NCBI GenBank assembly: GCA_964429675.1
Contig: CAYSDF010000017.1
Location: 1-17,264 of the forward strand
Length of the DNA: 17,264 nt
Direction: 5' to 3'
DNA from: GWA2-44-9 sp964429675
GTDB taxonomy: Bacteria > Patescibacteriota > Minisyncoccia > 2-02-FULL-40-12 > GWA2-44-9
Each line of letters starts with the position of its first letter. The first letter of the stretch is position 1. The position numbers and the translations under genes were made by a program. Positions 6,899 through 13,706 of the stretch are shown here, one piece after another. Under the pieces are notes generated by a model. The model was given only the letters and a program-made list of their open reading frames with translations, was not told the DNA's origin and did not search any database.

Positions 6899-6927
6899 AA
6901 GATACGCCTGGCTACAAGCAGTGTCAA
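6899..6927 (-). promoter_or_regulatory. pnuC-nadR promoter
   Basis: On the minus strand, -35 TTGACA (6927-6922), 17-base spacer and -10 TATCTT (6904-6899). The expected start falls near 6892, inside operator copy 1, leaving a leader of about 23 bases without an evident ribosome binding site. Confidence 0.75.
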
Positions 6928-6932
6928 TCCCC

Positions 6933-6960
6933 TTGAATAGTTGATAACTTTTGATATAGT
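6933..6960 (+). promoter_or_regulatory. Promoter of the ADP-ribosylglycohydrolase-Nudix operon
   Basis: -35 TTGAAT (6933-6938), 16-base spacer, -10 TATAGT (6955-6960) with an extended TGA in front of it. The -10 box overlaps the left arm of operator copy 2. Confidence 0.72.
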
Positions 6961-6975
6961 GTCTGCAGCACACTA
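6957..6975. promoter_or_regulatory. NAD-gene operator copy 2 (ADP-ribosylglycohydrolase operon)
   Basis: TAGTGT-CTGCAGC-ACACTA has the same 6-bp arms and 7-base spacer as copies 1 and 3. Here the spacer contains a CTGCAG palindrome. It overlaps the -10 box and start site. Its centre (6966) is 82 bases from the centre of copy 1 (6884) in the same divergent intergenic region, close to eight helical turns. Confidence 0.82.
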
Positions 6976-6997
6976 AAAACTAAATATGAGGAAAGTC

Positions 6998-8029
6998 ATG
7001 TACGAAGCGGGACGCAGTAGGATACGAGGAATGTTCTTAGGCCTAGCTATCGGTGATGCTTTATTTGCGCCAAATGAGACCTTATCAGTTGAAGAAATAG
7101 AAAAAAGAGGGCGGATTACTAAATACATCCGACCTGACGGCCACAAATGGTTTAATGGCCGGGATGCCGGCACTTGGACTGACGATACACAGTTAACACT
7201 AGTGTTGGCTGAGTCACTAATTGCTAAAGGTAAAATAGACCTAGATGATATGGCGGTAAGACATGTTGAGTCATATCAAAAAGAAGGAAATCTCGGTTTT
7301 GGGGCTACTACAAAAAACGCAATTGAAAATCTTAGTAAAGGGGTCCATTGGTCAAAATCTGGCAGAAGCGATAACCCAAAGCACGGCACCGGTAATGGTG
7401 TAGCCATGAAAGTCGCTCCCTTAGGAGCATTTAGAAGTTCATTATTTTGGTCAGAATTATGGGTAGAACGACGGTCCGAATTTATGAATGACCTGATTCG
7501 TCTCACATTTATGACCCATTTTAATAAAATGGCTGTCGAGTCGGCTTTAGCACAAGTCTTTGCAGTAAATTATTGTCTTGGGCTGGAGAAGCCGGAAGAT
7601 TTCTCAACTAAAGACTTTATGTCGCGAGTCGTTCAAATGTCTAACTTCGCCAATTATAACGATCCCCATAATCCCCCGTCTTCGGGAGACAATCTACCCT
7701 CTCGACTAGGAATGCTTAGAGATCTTGATCCGGATTCATTGACCGATGCTAGGATCATTGAATTATTCGATGGCGGAACTTGTTATGTATATAACTCATT
7801 GCCCTTCAGCCTTGCTTTCTTTATAAGAAACCCCAAATCAATTGAAACATTATACGCCGTTGGTAATGCCGGCGGAGATACTGACAGTAATGCTTCAATG
7901 GTGGGTGCATTAATTGGAGCTTTAAACGGAGAAGACATATTTCCCAAGCATCTTGTAACGGGTTTGTGGCAAAAAAATAGAATCCTAGACGTAGCAGAAA
8001 GATTCTATAACAAGTTTTGGACTGTTTAA
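6998..8029 (+). CDS. ADP-ribosylglycohydrolase (DraG/ARH family)
   Basis: This 343-residue protein shows the family's dinuclear-metal signatures: GMFLGLAIGDAL at about 11-22, TWTDDTQLTL at about 59-68 (T-D-D-T metal motif), HGTGNGVAMKVAPLGAF near 129-145, and GNAGGDTDSNASMVGALIGA at about 289-308 (G-G-D-T-D motif). Known members remove ADP-ribose from proteins or hydrolyse related ADP-ribosyl compounds, releasing ADP-ribose. An in-frame ATG at 6986 exists, but the second ATG at 6998 has GAGGAAA about 4-6 bases upstream and better matches the family start, so it is preferred. The Nudix gene follows after 16 bases. The operon sits under operator copy 2, tying it to the NAD regulon. Its target (protein, tRNA, O-acetyl-ADP-ribose or other) is not readable from sequence. 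Confidence 0.9.
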   Translation: MYEAGRSRIRGMFLGLAIGDALFAPNETLSVEEIEKRGRITKYIRPDGHKWFNGRDAGTWTDDTQLTLVLAESLIAKGKIDLDDMAVRHVESYQKEGNLGFGATTKNAIENLSKGVHWSKSGRSDNPKHGTGNGVAMKVAPLGAFRSSLFWSELWVERRSEFMNDLIRLTFMTHFNKMAVESALAQVFAVNYCLGLEKPEDFSTKDFMSRVVQMSNFANYNDPHNPPSSGDNLPSRLGMLRDLDPDSLTDARIIELFDGGTCYVYNSLPFSLAFFIRNPKSIETLYAVGNAGGDTDSNASMVGALIGALNGEDIFPKHLVTGLWQKNRILDVAERFYNKFWTV

Positions 8030-8045
8030 AAAAAGGGAGGAAACG

Positions 8046-8588
8046 ATGATCTATGATTACGTATATTGTCCGTTTTGCGGAAGCCCACTTGGATCAAGGA
8101 TAGAAGAATCTAAGGCTAAGAAATATTGCTCTCGTTGTAAGTGGACATATTACCCTACTCCCCATATTGCCGTTGCTTCTGTGGTAACCGAGATCCGTAA
8201 TGATAAGCCAAGTGTTTTAATGGTTCGACGCAATAGAGAGCCATTCAAGGGTACTTGGATGTTCCCCGCTGGATTCCTGGAATTTGGAGAGCACCCAGAG
8301 GAGACATTAGCTAGGGAATTACGAGAAGAAACTGGTCTTGGCGTAATGGAAGTTTATTTTATGAAGATGCTAAAGTCTAAAAGCGACTTCAGGAGTCCTG
8401 AGCATCTCGTACTTTTCTATCGTGTTAAAACCGGCGGTTCTATAAAAAACAACGACACTGATGAAAATTCTGACATTCAATGGAAGCCGATATTTGAACC
8501 AATTGATATAGGGTTTCCTCATCATCAGACTATTCTCGAAGAACTTAAATCTGATATGAATAAGTATCTAGTTAGTAGGAACGATTGA
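8046..8588 (+). CDS. Nudix hydrolase with zinc ribbon
   Basis: The 180-residue protein begins with a four-cysteine zinc ribbon (CPFC at 8-11, CSRC at 28-31). A Nudix domain follows, with a complete box GFLEFGEHPEETLARELREETGL at about 77-99 (GX5EX7REUXEEXGU). The ribbon-plus-Nudix order resembles NADH pyrophosphatase NudC and related enzymes, but the SQPWPFPxS motif of NudC is not seen. An ADP-ribose or dinucleotide pyrophosphatase is therefore likely, not proven. It is not an NrtR regulator: there is no winged-helix C-terminus. The start has GGGAGGA 6-8 bases upstream. It sits 16 bases after the ADP-ribosylglycohydrolase gene in the same operon, suggesting that it splits the ADP-ribose released by its partner into AMP and ribose-5-phosphate. 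Its TGA stop lies inside the -35 box of the pncA promoter. Confidence 0.87.
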   Translation: MIYDYVYCPFCGSPLGSRIEESKAKKYCSRCKWTYYPTPHIAVASVVTEIRNDKPSVLMVRRNREPFKGTWMFPAGFLEFGEHPEETLARELREETGLGVMEVYFMKMLKSKSDFRSPEHLVLFYRVKTGGSIKNNDTDENSDIQWKPIFEPIDIGFPHHQTILEELKSDMNKYLVSRND

Positions 8589-8613
8589 CATTGTGCCTAT
8601 TAAGATGTATAAT
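8585..8613 (+). promoter_or_regulatory. Consensus promoter of pncA
   Basis: -35 TTGACA (8585-8590), 17-base spacer, -10 TATAAT (8608-8613): a full match to the sigma-70 consensus at both boxes. No TAGTGT operator is present. The -35 box contains the stop codon of the Nudix gene. Confidence 0.88.
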
Positions 8614-8663
8614 CTATAAACTAGTTATTTGAAATGAAAATTAAAGCCCAAAGGAGAACCAAA

Positions 8664-9344
8664 GTGGCTGACAGAAGCAGAAAGGCACTCCTCGTAGTTG
8701 ATGTTCAGAACGACTTTTGCCCGGGGGGATCACTGGCTGTTAAAGAAGGTGATCAGATTATCCAGCCGCTCAATAGAGTTATCCAGCTCTTCGATGATAA
8801 TAACTGGCCGATCTTTTTTTCAAGAGATTGGCATCCAGCAGAAACAGAGCATTTTAAGAAATGGCCTGCTCATTGCGTTCAAAATACCCCCGGAGCAGAG
8901 TTTCATCCACAGCTCCTGGTCCCTTCTAGTGCTCGTGTAATTACAAAGGGCTATAGCAAAAAAGATGATGGCTATTCTCCGTTTGAAGGTGTATATATCC
9001 GAAATAATGATTGGCCGACGAGTTTCCAAGCACTACTTTGGACTACTGACGATCTTTATATCGGAGGCCTAACGATAGAGTATTGTGTGCGGGCGGTTGC
9101 ACTTGATGCAGTAAAACTTGGCTATAGAGTATTCCTTATGACTGATGCTTGTCGGGCTGTTAATATCAATAATCCAAATGACCCGAAGAGAAAAACTACC
9201 GAAGTCGAAAGCATGATGAATCATATGACCGCCCGAGGCATCCCTATTACCGATGGTAATATAGCCATTGAAGAGATGAGGCGAGCTGGTGTGGTTACTA
9301 CTAGCACTGATGAGGTATTGAATCCAAGGCATTTCGCCCTCTGA
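8664..9344 (+). CDS. pncA: Nicotinamidase
   Basis: The protein belongs to the isochorismatase-like family and has 226 residues from the chosen start. Visible active-site residues are Asp13 (LLVVDVQNDF), Lys95 (VITKGYSKK) and Cys141 (GLTIEYCVRAVALDA), the Asp-Lys-Cys triad. The metal site is Asp55, His57 and His70 (RDWHP and WPAHC). The enzyme hydrolyses nicotinamide to nicotinate and ammonia, feeding the PncB step encoded next. An in-frame ATG at 8634 exists, but AAGGAG at 8651-8656 lies 7 bases before GTG 8664 and the family N-terminus fits GTG, so 8664 is preferred. It has its own consensus promoter and a terminator downstream. The region after the catalytic Cys shows NNPNDPKRKTTEVESMMNHMTARGI, the usual end of nicotinamidases. 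Confidence 0.92.
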   Translation: MADRSRKALLVVDVQNDFCPGGSLAVKEGDQIIQPLNRVIQLFDDNNWPIFFSRDWHPAETEHFKKWPAHCVQNTPGAEFHPQLLVPSSARVITKGYSKKDDGYSPFEGVYIRNNDWPTSFQALLWTTDDLYIGGLTIEYCVRAVALDAVKLGYRVFLMTDACRAVNINNPNDPKRKTTEVESMMNHMTARGIPITDGNIAIEEMRRAGVVTTSTDEVLNPRHFAL

Positions 9345-9356
9345 TTCAATAGATTG

Positions 9357-9379
9357 CCCCGCAATTATGCGGGGTTTTT
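9357..9379 (+). terminator. Intrinsic terminator of pncA
   Basis: A CCCCGC / GCGGGG stem with a 6-base loop, followed by TTTTT, lies 12 bases after the pncA stop. Confidence 0.88.
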
Positions 9380-9395
9380 GTTGGGCAAATACAAT

Positions 9396-9424
9396 TTGAC
9401 TACCTAACTAAATCATGTTAAAAT
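9396..9424 (+). promoter_or_regulatory. Promoter of pncB
   Basis: -35 TTGACT (9396-9401), 17-base spacer, -10 TAAAAT (9419-9424) with an extended TGT. No TAGTGT operator is present. A short inverted repeat, CAAC-N6-GTTG (9430-9443), lies at the expected start site and may be chance. Confidence 0.72.
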
Positions 9425-9459
9425 CTAGCCAACTTGTACGTTGAAAACAAAGGAGCTTT

Positions 9460-10905
9460 ATGCCTCAATCAAAAATGAACTTTGACCGCTACCATGCTAC
9501 TATGGGCAATTTTTCGCTCAAAGAAGAGTCCCGGATAGATAAGGGCGATCTTCTTGCAGATAAAAGGGCGGTATTCTACGCTACTCAGAGAAAAATGCCT
9601 TTTGGCCCCTGTGTGGGTCATAAAAGACTTATCGATAAACTTCTTCGAGCCCGTGCGCTGGATATCCCAAGACTCAGATTTTTAAGGCAAGAGAAGGCAG
9701 ATCTTTCTTTAATAGCAGATCGACTCGCTTCATCAAATTTCCCGTTCACTATACGAGCGGTTGCGCCCGGAACTATTATGTTTGCAAATCAGCCTTTTGC
9801 CGATGTGGAGGGTCCATTCGCCCTTACCCAGATGCTGGAGATTGATTTCGAGCATGCTTTTGACAGACCCATGACTGTGGCGGGAAATGCTTTCAGAATG
9901 AGGCTTGCCGCGGGAAATAGACATCTCTCAGATTTTTCTCAGCGCAGAGACGGAAGTCTGGAGATGGCCATTGAAGATGCTGAGTATTCCTATATTGGCG
10001 GGTTCGATGATACGTCAAATATGGAGGCGGCGTTCCAATTAGACATAAATGCCGTTGGTACAATGGCTCATTATCTTATTCAAGCCTACATTGAATGTAT
10101 GTATAGCTTGATCCCAGAGAGAGACGCTCAGGGAAGAAAAAAGCATTTTCAGCAAATAGGATTTGAGAGGTGGCTTGATGCTCATCCTCATGGAACGACT
10201 CTATTGCTTGATACGATTTCATTAAAGTTGGGTGTAATTCATGCCATAAGAGCGGCGGATAGCTCAGAAGCCAGAAAGAAAGCATTTAAATTTGCCCGAG
10301 TTGATTCGGGAAATCTTGCTAAAAATAGCCGCTGGATGAGAGAAATGTTTGACGCCAACGGCCTTACCGACGTTGAGATTATGCCTACTGGAGATTTGGA
10401 TGATCAAAAGATTAGAGAAATTGTTAACTACTGTCCGAGAGTTGCCGCTTTCGGTGTTGGCACAAAATTGGCGGCTGAAACAACCGTTGCCGGAGTAATA
10501 TTTAAGCTTTGTTCCATCGGAAGGAGAGCTACTCTGAAATGCTCAGAGACAAAAGGAAAAGAAACAATTCCCGGCCTGGTTCAGGTCTGGAGATGTGTTG
10601 ATGATAAGGGCTACTATGTAAAAGATGTTACTAGTATGATTGAGGAGGCGCCGCCGATGGGAGATTTCCACCATACTGTGCCCCTATTGAAGACATTCTA
10701 TGGAAGCGACAGGAGATTCTTCCTTCCTTCTCCCAAAGATCAGAAAGAATTTGTGACAAAGCAAGTCACTCAATTCAAAGATATCGCTAATTATCCAGTA
10801 GAGATTAGCGAGTCGCTGAAAACGTCTAAGGAAAATATTGTGCGCAGGATGCACGAAGATGACGTGGGCGAAGATGGCGTTACCATGGTGCCCTATCCTG
10901 ATTGA
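9460..10905 (+). CDS. pncB: Nicotinate phosphoribosyltransferase
   Basis: The protein has 481 residues, typical for the family. NFDRYHATMGNF near the N-terminus matches the D-x-Y-x-x-T-M substrate loop. DFSQRRDGSLEMAIEDAEYSYIGGFDDTSN and INAVGTMAHYLIQAY are the family core. RVDSGNLAKNSRWMREMF corresponds to the usual R-x-D-S-G-D-L motif, with Asn in place of the last Asp. The C-terminal part has YCPRVAAFGVGTKLA, the phosphate-binding F-G-x-G-T segment. It makes nicotinate mononucleotide from nicotinate and PRPP, normally with ATP hydrolysis. The product would be used by NadD, whose gene is broken in this window, and then NadE. The start has AAAGGAG 4-5 bases upstream. A nicotinamide preference (Nampt-like) is possible but less likely given pncA next door. 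Confidence 0.9.
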   Translation: MPQSKMNFDRYHATMGNFSLKEESRIDKGDLLADKRAVFYATQRKMPFGPCVGHKRLIDKLLRARALDIPRLRFLRQEKADLSLIADRLASSNFPFTIRAVAPGTIMFANQPFADVEGPFALTQMLEIDFEHAFDRPMTVAGNAFRMRLAAGNRHLSDFSQRRDGSLEMAIEDAEYSYIGGFDDTSNMEAAFQLDINAVGTMAHYLIQAYIECMYSLIPERDAQGRKKHFQQIGFERWLDAHPHGTTLLLDTISLKLGVIHAIRAADSSEARKKAFKFARVDSGNLAKNSRWMREMFDANGLTDVEIMPTGDLDDQKIREIVNYCPRVAAFGVGTKLAAETTVAGVIFKLCSIGRRATLKCSETKGKETIPGLVQVWRCVDDKGYYVKDVTSMIEEAPPMGDFHHTVPLLKTFYGSDRRFFLPSPKDQKEFVTKQVTQFKDIANYPVEISESLKTSKENIVRRMHEDDVGEDGVTMVPYPD

Positions 10906-10942
10906 TACATGGGTGGTTATTTCACCCTTTTTGATACAATAA

Positions 10943-10962
10943 AACCGCTCAAATGAGCGGTT
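10943..10962. terminator. Bidirectional terminator between pncB and nadA
   Basis: A perfect 9-bp stem, AACCGCTCA with TGAGCGGTT, has a 2-base spacer. ATTTTTT follows on the plus side and a TTTTATT tract on the minus side. A weaker GGGTG/CACCC hairpin with a T5 tail (10911-10932) comes right after the pncB stop and may be a first terminator. Confidence 0.87.
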
Positions 10963-10970
10963 ATTTTTTA

Positions 10971-11924
10971 CTATCCAAGTTCGAGCATTCGGTCTATTGA
11001 GGCTCTAGCTCGGCGGAGAATATCTTCTGATAATTCGATTCTCGGATAAAGATTTCTCATACAATAGCAGAGCTTCTCGATCGTATTCATTTTCATGAAT
11101 TTACATTCATTACAGCGACACCTGTCCGTCGGCATTTTCATTACATTATATTCCGGTACACAGATAAATTCTTTATCGGGGCACTCTTTCTTCAGCCGGT
11201 GAATCATGCCCGATTCAGTCACGACTATAAATCTATGGGCTATGTTAGCTCTGCAATAGCTCACCATCTTCTCTGTTGAGCAGACGTAGTCGGCCAACTT
11301 ACGAACTTCGGTTGGACTCTCTGGATGGACTAATATTTTGGCGTCGGGAGCTTGGTTGCGCAGGCGCACGATCTGGTCGTGTCTAAAGTCGTTGTGGACG
11401 TAGCAATTACCTTTCCACAATGTCATCGGACGGCCGGTCTGCTCCATCACCCATTGCCCAAGATTCTCATCGGGCACAAAAAGCAGATCCTTATCCTTTG
11501 GTGCGGCCTCCACAACTTTTACAGCATTGCCGCTGGTACACATACAATCGGATAGTGCCTTAACCTCAGCACTGCAATTCATGTAAGCGATGGTATAGAA
11601 GTTAGGATTTGTCTTCTGAAGTTCAATGAGCTTGTCTGGCGGACAGCTTTCTTCAAGTGAACAGCCAGCATTAATATCTGGCAATAGGACGATTCTATCA
11701 GGTTGATGATTTAGGATTTTTACAGTCTCGGCCATAAACCTAACGCCGCATACAACTATTATCTTAGCCTCAGTTTTAGATGCTTCCTGGGCCAGCCCGA
11801 GAGAATCTCCTACATAATCAGCAAGATCTTGAATCTCGGGCACTTGGTAGTTGTGAGCTAGTATTAGGGCATTTAATTCTTCTTTGCGGTACCTGATTTC
11901 AGAAGCATAGGATTGATTGTTCAC
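10971..11924 (-). CDS. nadA: Quinolinate synthase
   Basis: The 317-residue protein is the full length of NadA. The three conserved [4Fe-4S] cysteines are present: Cys59 (VCGVRFMAETVKIL), Cys129 (CTSGNA) and Cys274 (CKFMKMNT). AHNYQVPEIQDLADYVGDSLGLA near the N-terminus and HPESPTEVRKLADYVCSTEKM are family hallmarks. The enzyme condenses iminoaspartate with dihydroxyacetone phosphate to quinolinate, the de novo NAD precursor. Its usual partners NadB (aspartate oxidase) and NadC are not in the window. The GTG start at 11924 has a GGGGGG purine run a few bases upstream. It is preceded by a promoter whose -10 abuts operator copy 3. It converges on pncB. Confidence 0.94.
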   Translation of the reverse strand: MNNQSYASEIRYRKEELNALILAHNYQVPEIQDLADYVGDSLGLAQEASKTEAKIIVVCGVRFMAETVKILNHQPDRIVLLPDINAGCSLEESCPPDKLIELQKTNPNFYTIAYMNCSAEVKALSDCMCTSGNAVKVVEAAPKDKDLLFVPDENLGQWVMEQTGRPMTLWKGNCYVHNDFRHDQIVRLRNQAPDAKILVHPESPTEVRKLADYVCSTEKMVSYCRANIAHRFIVVTESGMIHRLKKECPDKEFICVPEYNVMKMPTDRCRCNECKFMKMNTIEKLCYCMRNLYPRIELSEDILRRARASIDRMLELG

Positions 11925-11951
11925 GACGCCCCCCTTTTTTTAATGAGCAAT

Positions 11952-11970
11952 TAGTGTAACTCTTACACTA
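11952..11970. promoter_or_regulatory. NAD-gene operator copy 3 (nadA)
   Basis: TAGTGTAA-CTC-TTACACTA has perfect 8-bp arms and is equivalent to TAGTGT-N7-ACACTA. It begins at the last base of the minus-strand -10 box and covers the predicted transcription start of nadA. Confidence 0.85.
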
Positions 11971-11997
11971 TGATAGCTCCTATTTAAATTTAGTCAA
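11970..11997 (-). promoter_or_regulatory. nadA promoter
   Basis: On the minus strand, -35 TTGACT (11997-11992), 16-base spacer, -10 TATCAT (11975-11970), with operator copy 3 directly downstream. No terminator separates it from the CAP gene upstream on the same strand, so read-through into nadA is possible. Confidence 0.75.
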
Positions 11998-12009
11998 GCT
12001 CTGTCGAGA

Positions 12010-12957
12010 TTAGAACACCAAGCTTTTGCCGGCAATTTGTATAGCCGGAATTGAGATAGCTATTAAAAAGAGGGCGAAATTCATTGCCGTAGCCAGGACA
12101 AGTTTTTTTCTGGTACCTAGAAAGCCTATAGCTAAACCTAGTAAAACCGTTGCAACCAGCAGATATACTTCATAGATAAGATTAAGCTTTCCGGCTATTG
12201 AGATGGATTGGCTAAGATTATTTCTCGCAACGCTGGTAGGTGCATTAACACTTGGTACAGCGATGTCAGTTGAAATTTGATTTACGGCAGGTTGAATAAC
12301 CGCTGTTTCTGAACCGGAAACCAGATTACTGGTGACAGGCGAAGGCTGAAGGCTCGGCTTAGGTTTTGGTGATACATTAGGTGATGGTTGAGGCTTAATA
12401 GCTACTGCCAATACCGAAGGTCTGCCGAACATTTGGACCACTAGAATCCCATTTATCCCGTCAATATTAGCCGGGGCAGAGGCTACGCCGATCTCGGTGT
12501 AGTTTTTATTTAAAAGATTTTCCCTGTGAGATGGCGAATTCATCCAGGCCTGGACGGTACTGTTTGGATCAGAAAATCCAAGAGCAAGATTTTCACCGGC
12601 ATAGCTGTATTTGTAACCAGCTTTTGTGAACCAAGACCAGGGAGTAATTCCTTGAGGACTGACATGAGCGAAATAGCTGTTTGCTAGCATGTCATTAAGT
12701 TTTTCTGATGCCGCCAAATCTAGAGCAGAGTTTGCAGATACCGGAGCTAAGCCAGCATCAGCCCGGACTTTGTTGGTGTCGCTTATCACCTGACGGGAGT
12801 CAAACGGCAGAGACTGCTCGATGATAGTAGCCAATTGAGGACCATAAAAAGGCACGGCCAATTTAATCGCAACCAGAACTAAAACATTAAGAATTAAGAA
12901 GTTCTTTATATTCAAGGGCTCTACCAGGGTTTTTACCAAAACTCTCATGATGTTCAT
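12010..12957 (-). CDS. Membrane-anchored CAP/SCP-domain protein
   Basis: The 315-residue protein has an N-terminal membrane segment at about 17-37 and a CAP domain at about 57-180. Recognisable CAP elements are NKVRADAGLAPVSANSALDLAASEKLNDML, SYFAHVSPQGITPWSWF, YAGENLALGF and AWMNSPSHRENLLNKNYTEIGVA. The His-Glu-Glu-His set sits in AHVSP, GENLA and SPSHRENLL. A Pro-Ser-rich linker at about 187-212 leads to two C-terminal hydrophobic segments (about 257-280 and 288-308). Secreted CAP proteins of this type are frequent in Patescibacteria, but their role is uncertain; the domain is expected outside the cell. The gene follows the sortase gene by 9 bases, so they are probably co-transcribed. No LPxTG-like signal is visible, so it is probably not a sortase substrate. 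Confidence 0.87.
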   Translation of the reverse strand: MNIMRVLVKTLVEPLNIKNFLILNVLVLVAIKLAVPFYGPQLATIIEQSLPFDSRQVISDTNKVRADAGLAPVSANSALDLAASEKLNDMLANSYFAHVSPQGITPWSWFTKAGYKYSYAGENLALGFSDPNSTVQAWMNSPSHRENLLNKNYTEIGVASAPANIDGINGILVVQMFGRPSVLAVAIKPQPSPNVSPKPKPSLQPSPVTSNLVSGSETAVIQPAVNQISTDIAVPSVNAPTSVARNNLSQSISIAGKLNLIYEVYLLVATVLLGLAIGFLGTRKKLVLATAMNFALFLIAISIPAIQIAGKSLVF

Positions 12958-12966
12958 ATTATAGCA

Positions 12967-13629
12967 TTATTTGATTAACTCCCCCACTATTACCAGTCTC
13001 TGTTTACTTGAAAACAAGGGGAAGCAAGTGACAATTGTAATGCGTGAATCGCTTGTCGGATTAAGGACGGAGAGGTCGGTAGGATCAATGACATTTCTCC
13101 CCGAAACAACATACTGATAATTTATCCCCCTCCAGGTAACAGAAAACTTATCCCCGATGTTTACTTTATCAAGCGAGTAAAGAGTGTTGCTTATCGGTGG
13201 TAAATAGCGGAAGCGATGGCCAAATATTACAGTATTTCCGCCCTTATCAGGAGTGGATGTGTTAGGGAATACCCAGCCGCCTTTCCACAAGGCACCTGAA
13301 GACTGGCTTTGTATTAAAGCCAAATTAATGCCCGCTTTTTCTATTACTAATCTGTCTTGGATTTTTGGAGCGTTTGGGTCGGGAGTAGGGCTAGGAGTGC
13401 CTATATCAACGGAAGATAAGCTAGAAGAGGGCGTAGCAGCAACATATAAGTCGCTAATATTAGCAGTTTGATCCTGGGCAACTTCGCCAAGGAATGCCGG
13501 ATCGCTAAAAAATCCGTTTGAGTAGAACGGCAGGAATAGTCCTGATAAGCCTACAACGAATAGGAAAAAACCGAGGCGTATGTATCGTTTTTTAGTTGGT
13601 TTGGGAAAATTCATATTGTAATCATCCAT
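12967..13629 (-). CDS. Sortase
   Basis: The 220-residue transpeptidase has an N-terminal membrane anchor at about 17-35 and an extracytoplasmic low-complexity linker at about 55-88. The sortase domain runs from about 90 to 217. Catalytic residues are His138 (IFGHRF), Cys202 in the TLxTC-type motif TIVTCFP, and Arg211 (SSKQR). The enzyme would cut a sorting signal and join the surface protein to a cell-surface nucleophile. The probable substrate is the adjacent upstream protein, which ends in LPNTS. A TAG lies directly before the ATG at 13629, so the gene cannot start further upstream. The only good Shine-Dalgarno (AAGGAGG) is buried in a hairpin upstream. The exact sortase class was not assigned. 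Confidence 0.9.
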   Translation of the reverse strand: MDDYNMNFPKPTKKRYIRLGFFLFVVGLSGLFLPFYSNGFFSDPAFLGEVAQDQTANISDLYVAATPSSSLSSVDIGTPSPTPDPNAPKIQDRLVIEKAGINLALIQSQSSGALWKGGWVFPNTSTPDKGGNTVIFGHRFRYLPPISNTLYSLDKVNIGDKFSVTWRGINYQYVVSGRNVIDPTDLSVLNPTSDSRITIVTCFPLFSSKQRLVIVGELIK

Positions 13630-13632
13630 CTA

Positions 13633-13666
13633 AGCAACAAGGAGAGCCGTAGCCCTCCTTGTTGCT
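13633..13666 (-). other. 12-bp hairpin upstream of the sortase start
   Basis: AGCAACAAGGAG and CTCCTTGTTGCT form a perfect 12-bp stem with a 10-base loop, between the surface-protein gene and the sortase gene. It ends 3 bases before the sortase ATG. There is no T-tract on the minus strand, so it is not a standard terminator. The 5' arm on the minus strand contains AAGGAGG, so folding would hide the only ribosome-binding-like sequence. Confidence 0.75.
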
Positions 13667-13706
13667 GCCCAGAAACTACAGGGCTGACTTCGATGTGTAT
13701 TTTAGA

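Noticed and set aside
6986..6997. ATG at 6986 as the start of the ADP-ribosylglycohydrolase
   Set aside because: No ribosome binding site precedes it, while the in-frame ATG at 6998 has GAGGAAA at good spacing.
8046..8588. Nudix protein as an NrtR regulator
   Set aside because: It has an N-terminal zinc ribbon and an intact catalytic Nudix box, and lacks the C-terminal winged-helix domain.
8634..8663. ATG at 8634 as the start of pncA
   Set aside because: AAGGAG at 8651-8656 points to the in-frame GTG at 8664, and the extra ten residues do not match the family N-terminus.
9430..9443. CAAC-N6-GTTG as an operator of pncB
   Set aside because: The arms are only 4 bases and no second copy was found, so it may be chance. 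Kept only as a note in the promoter entry.
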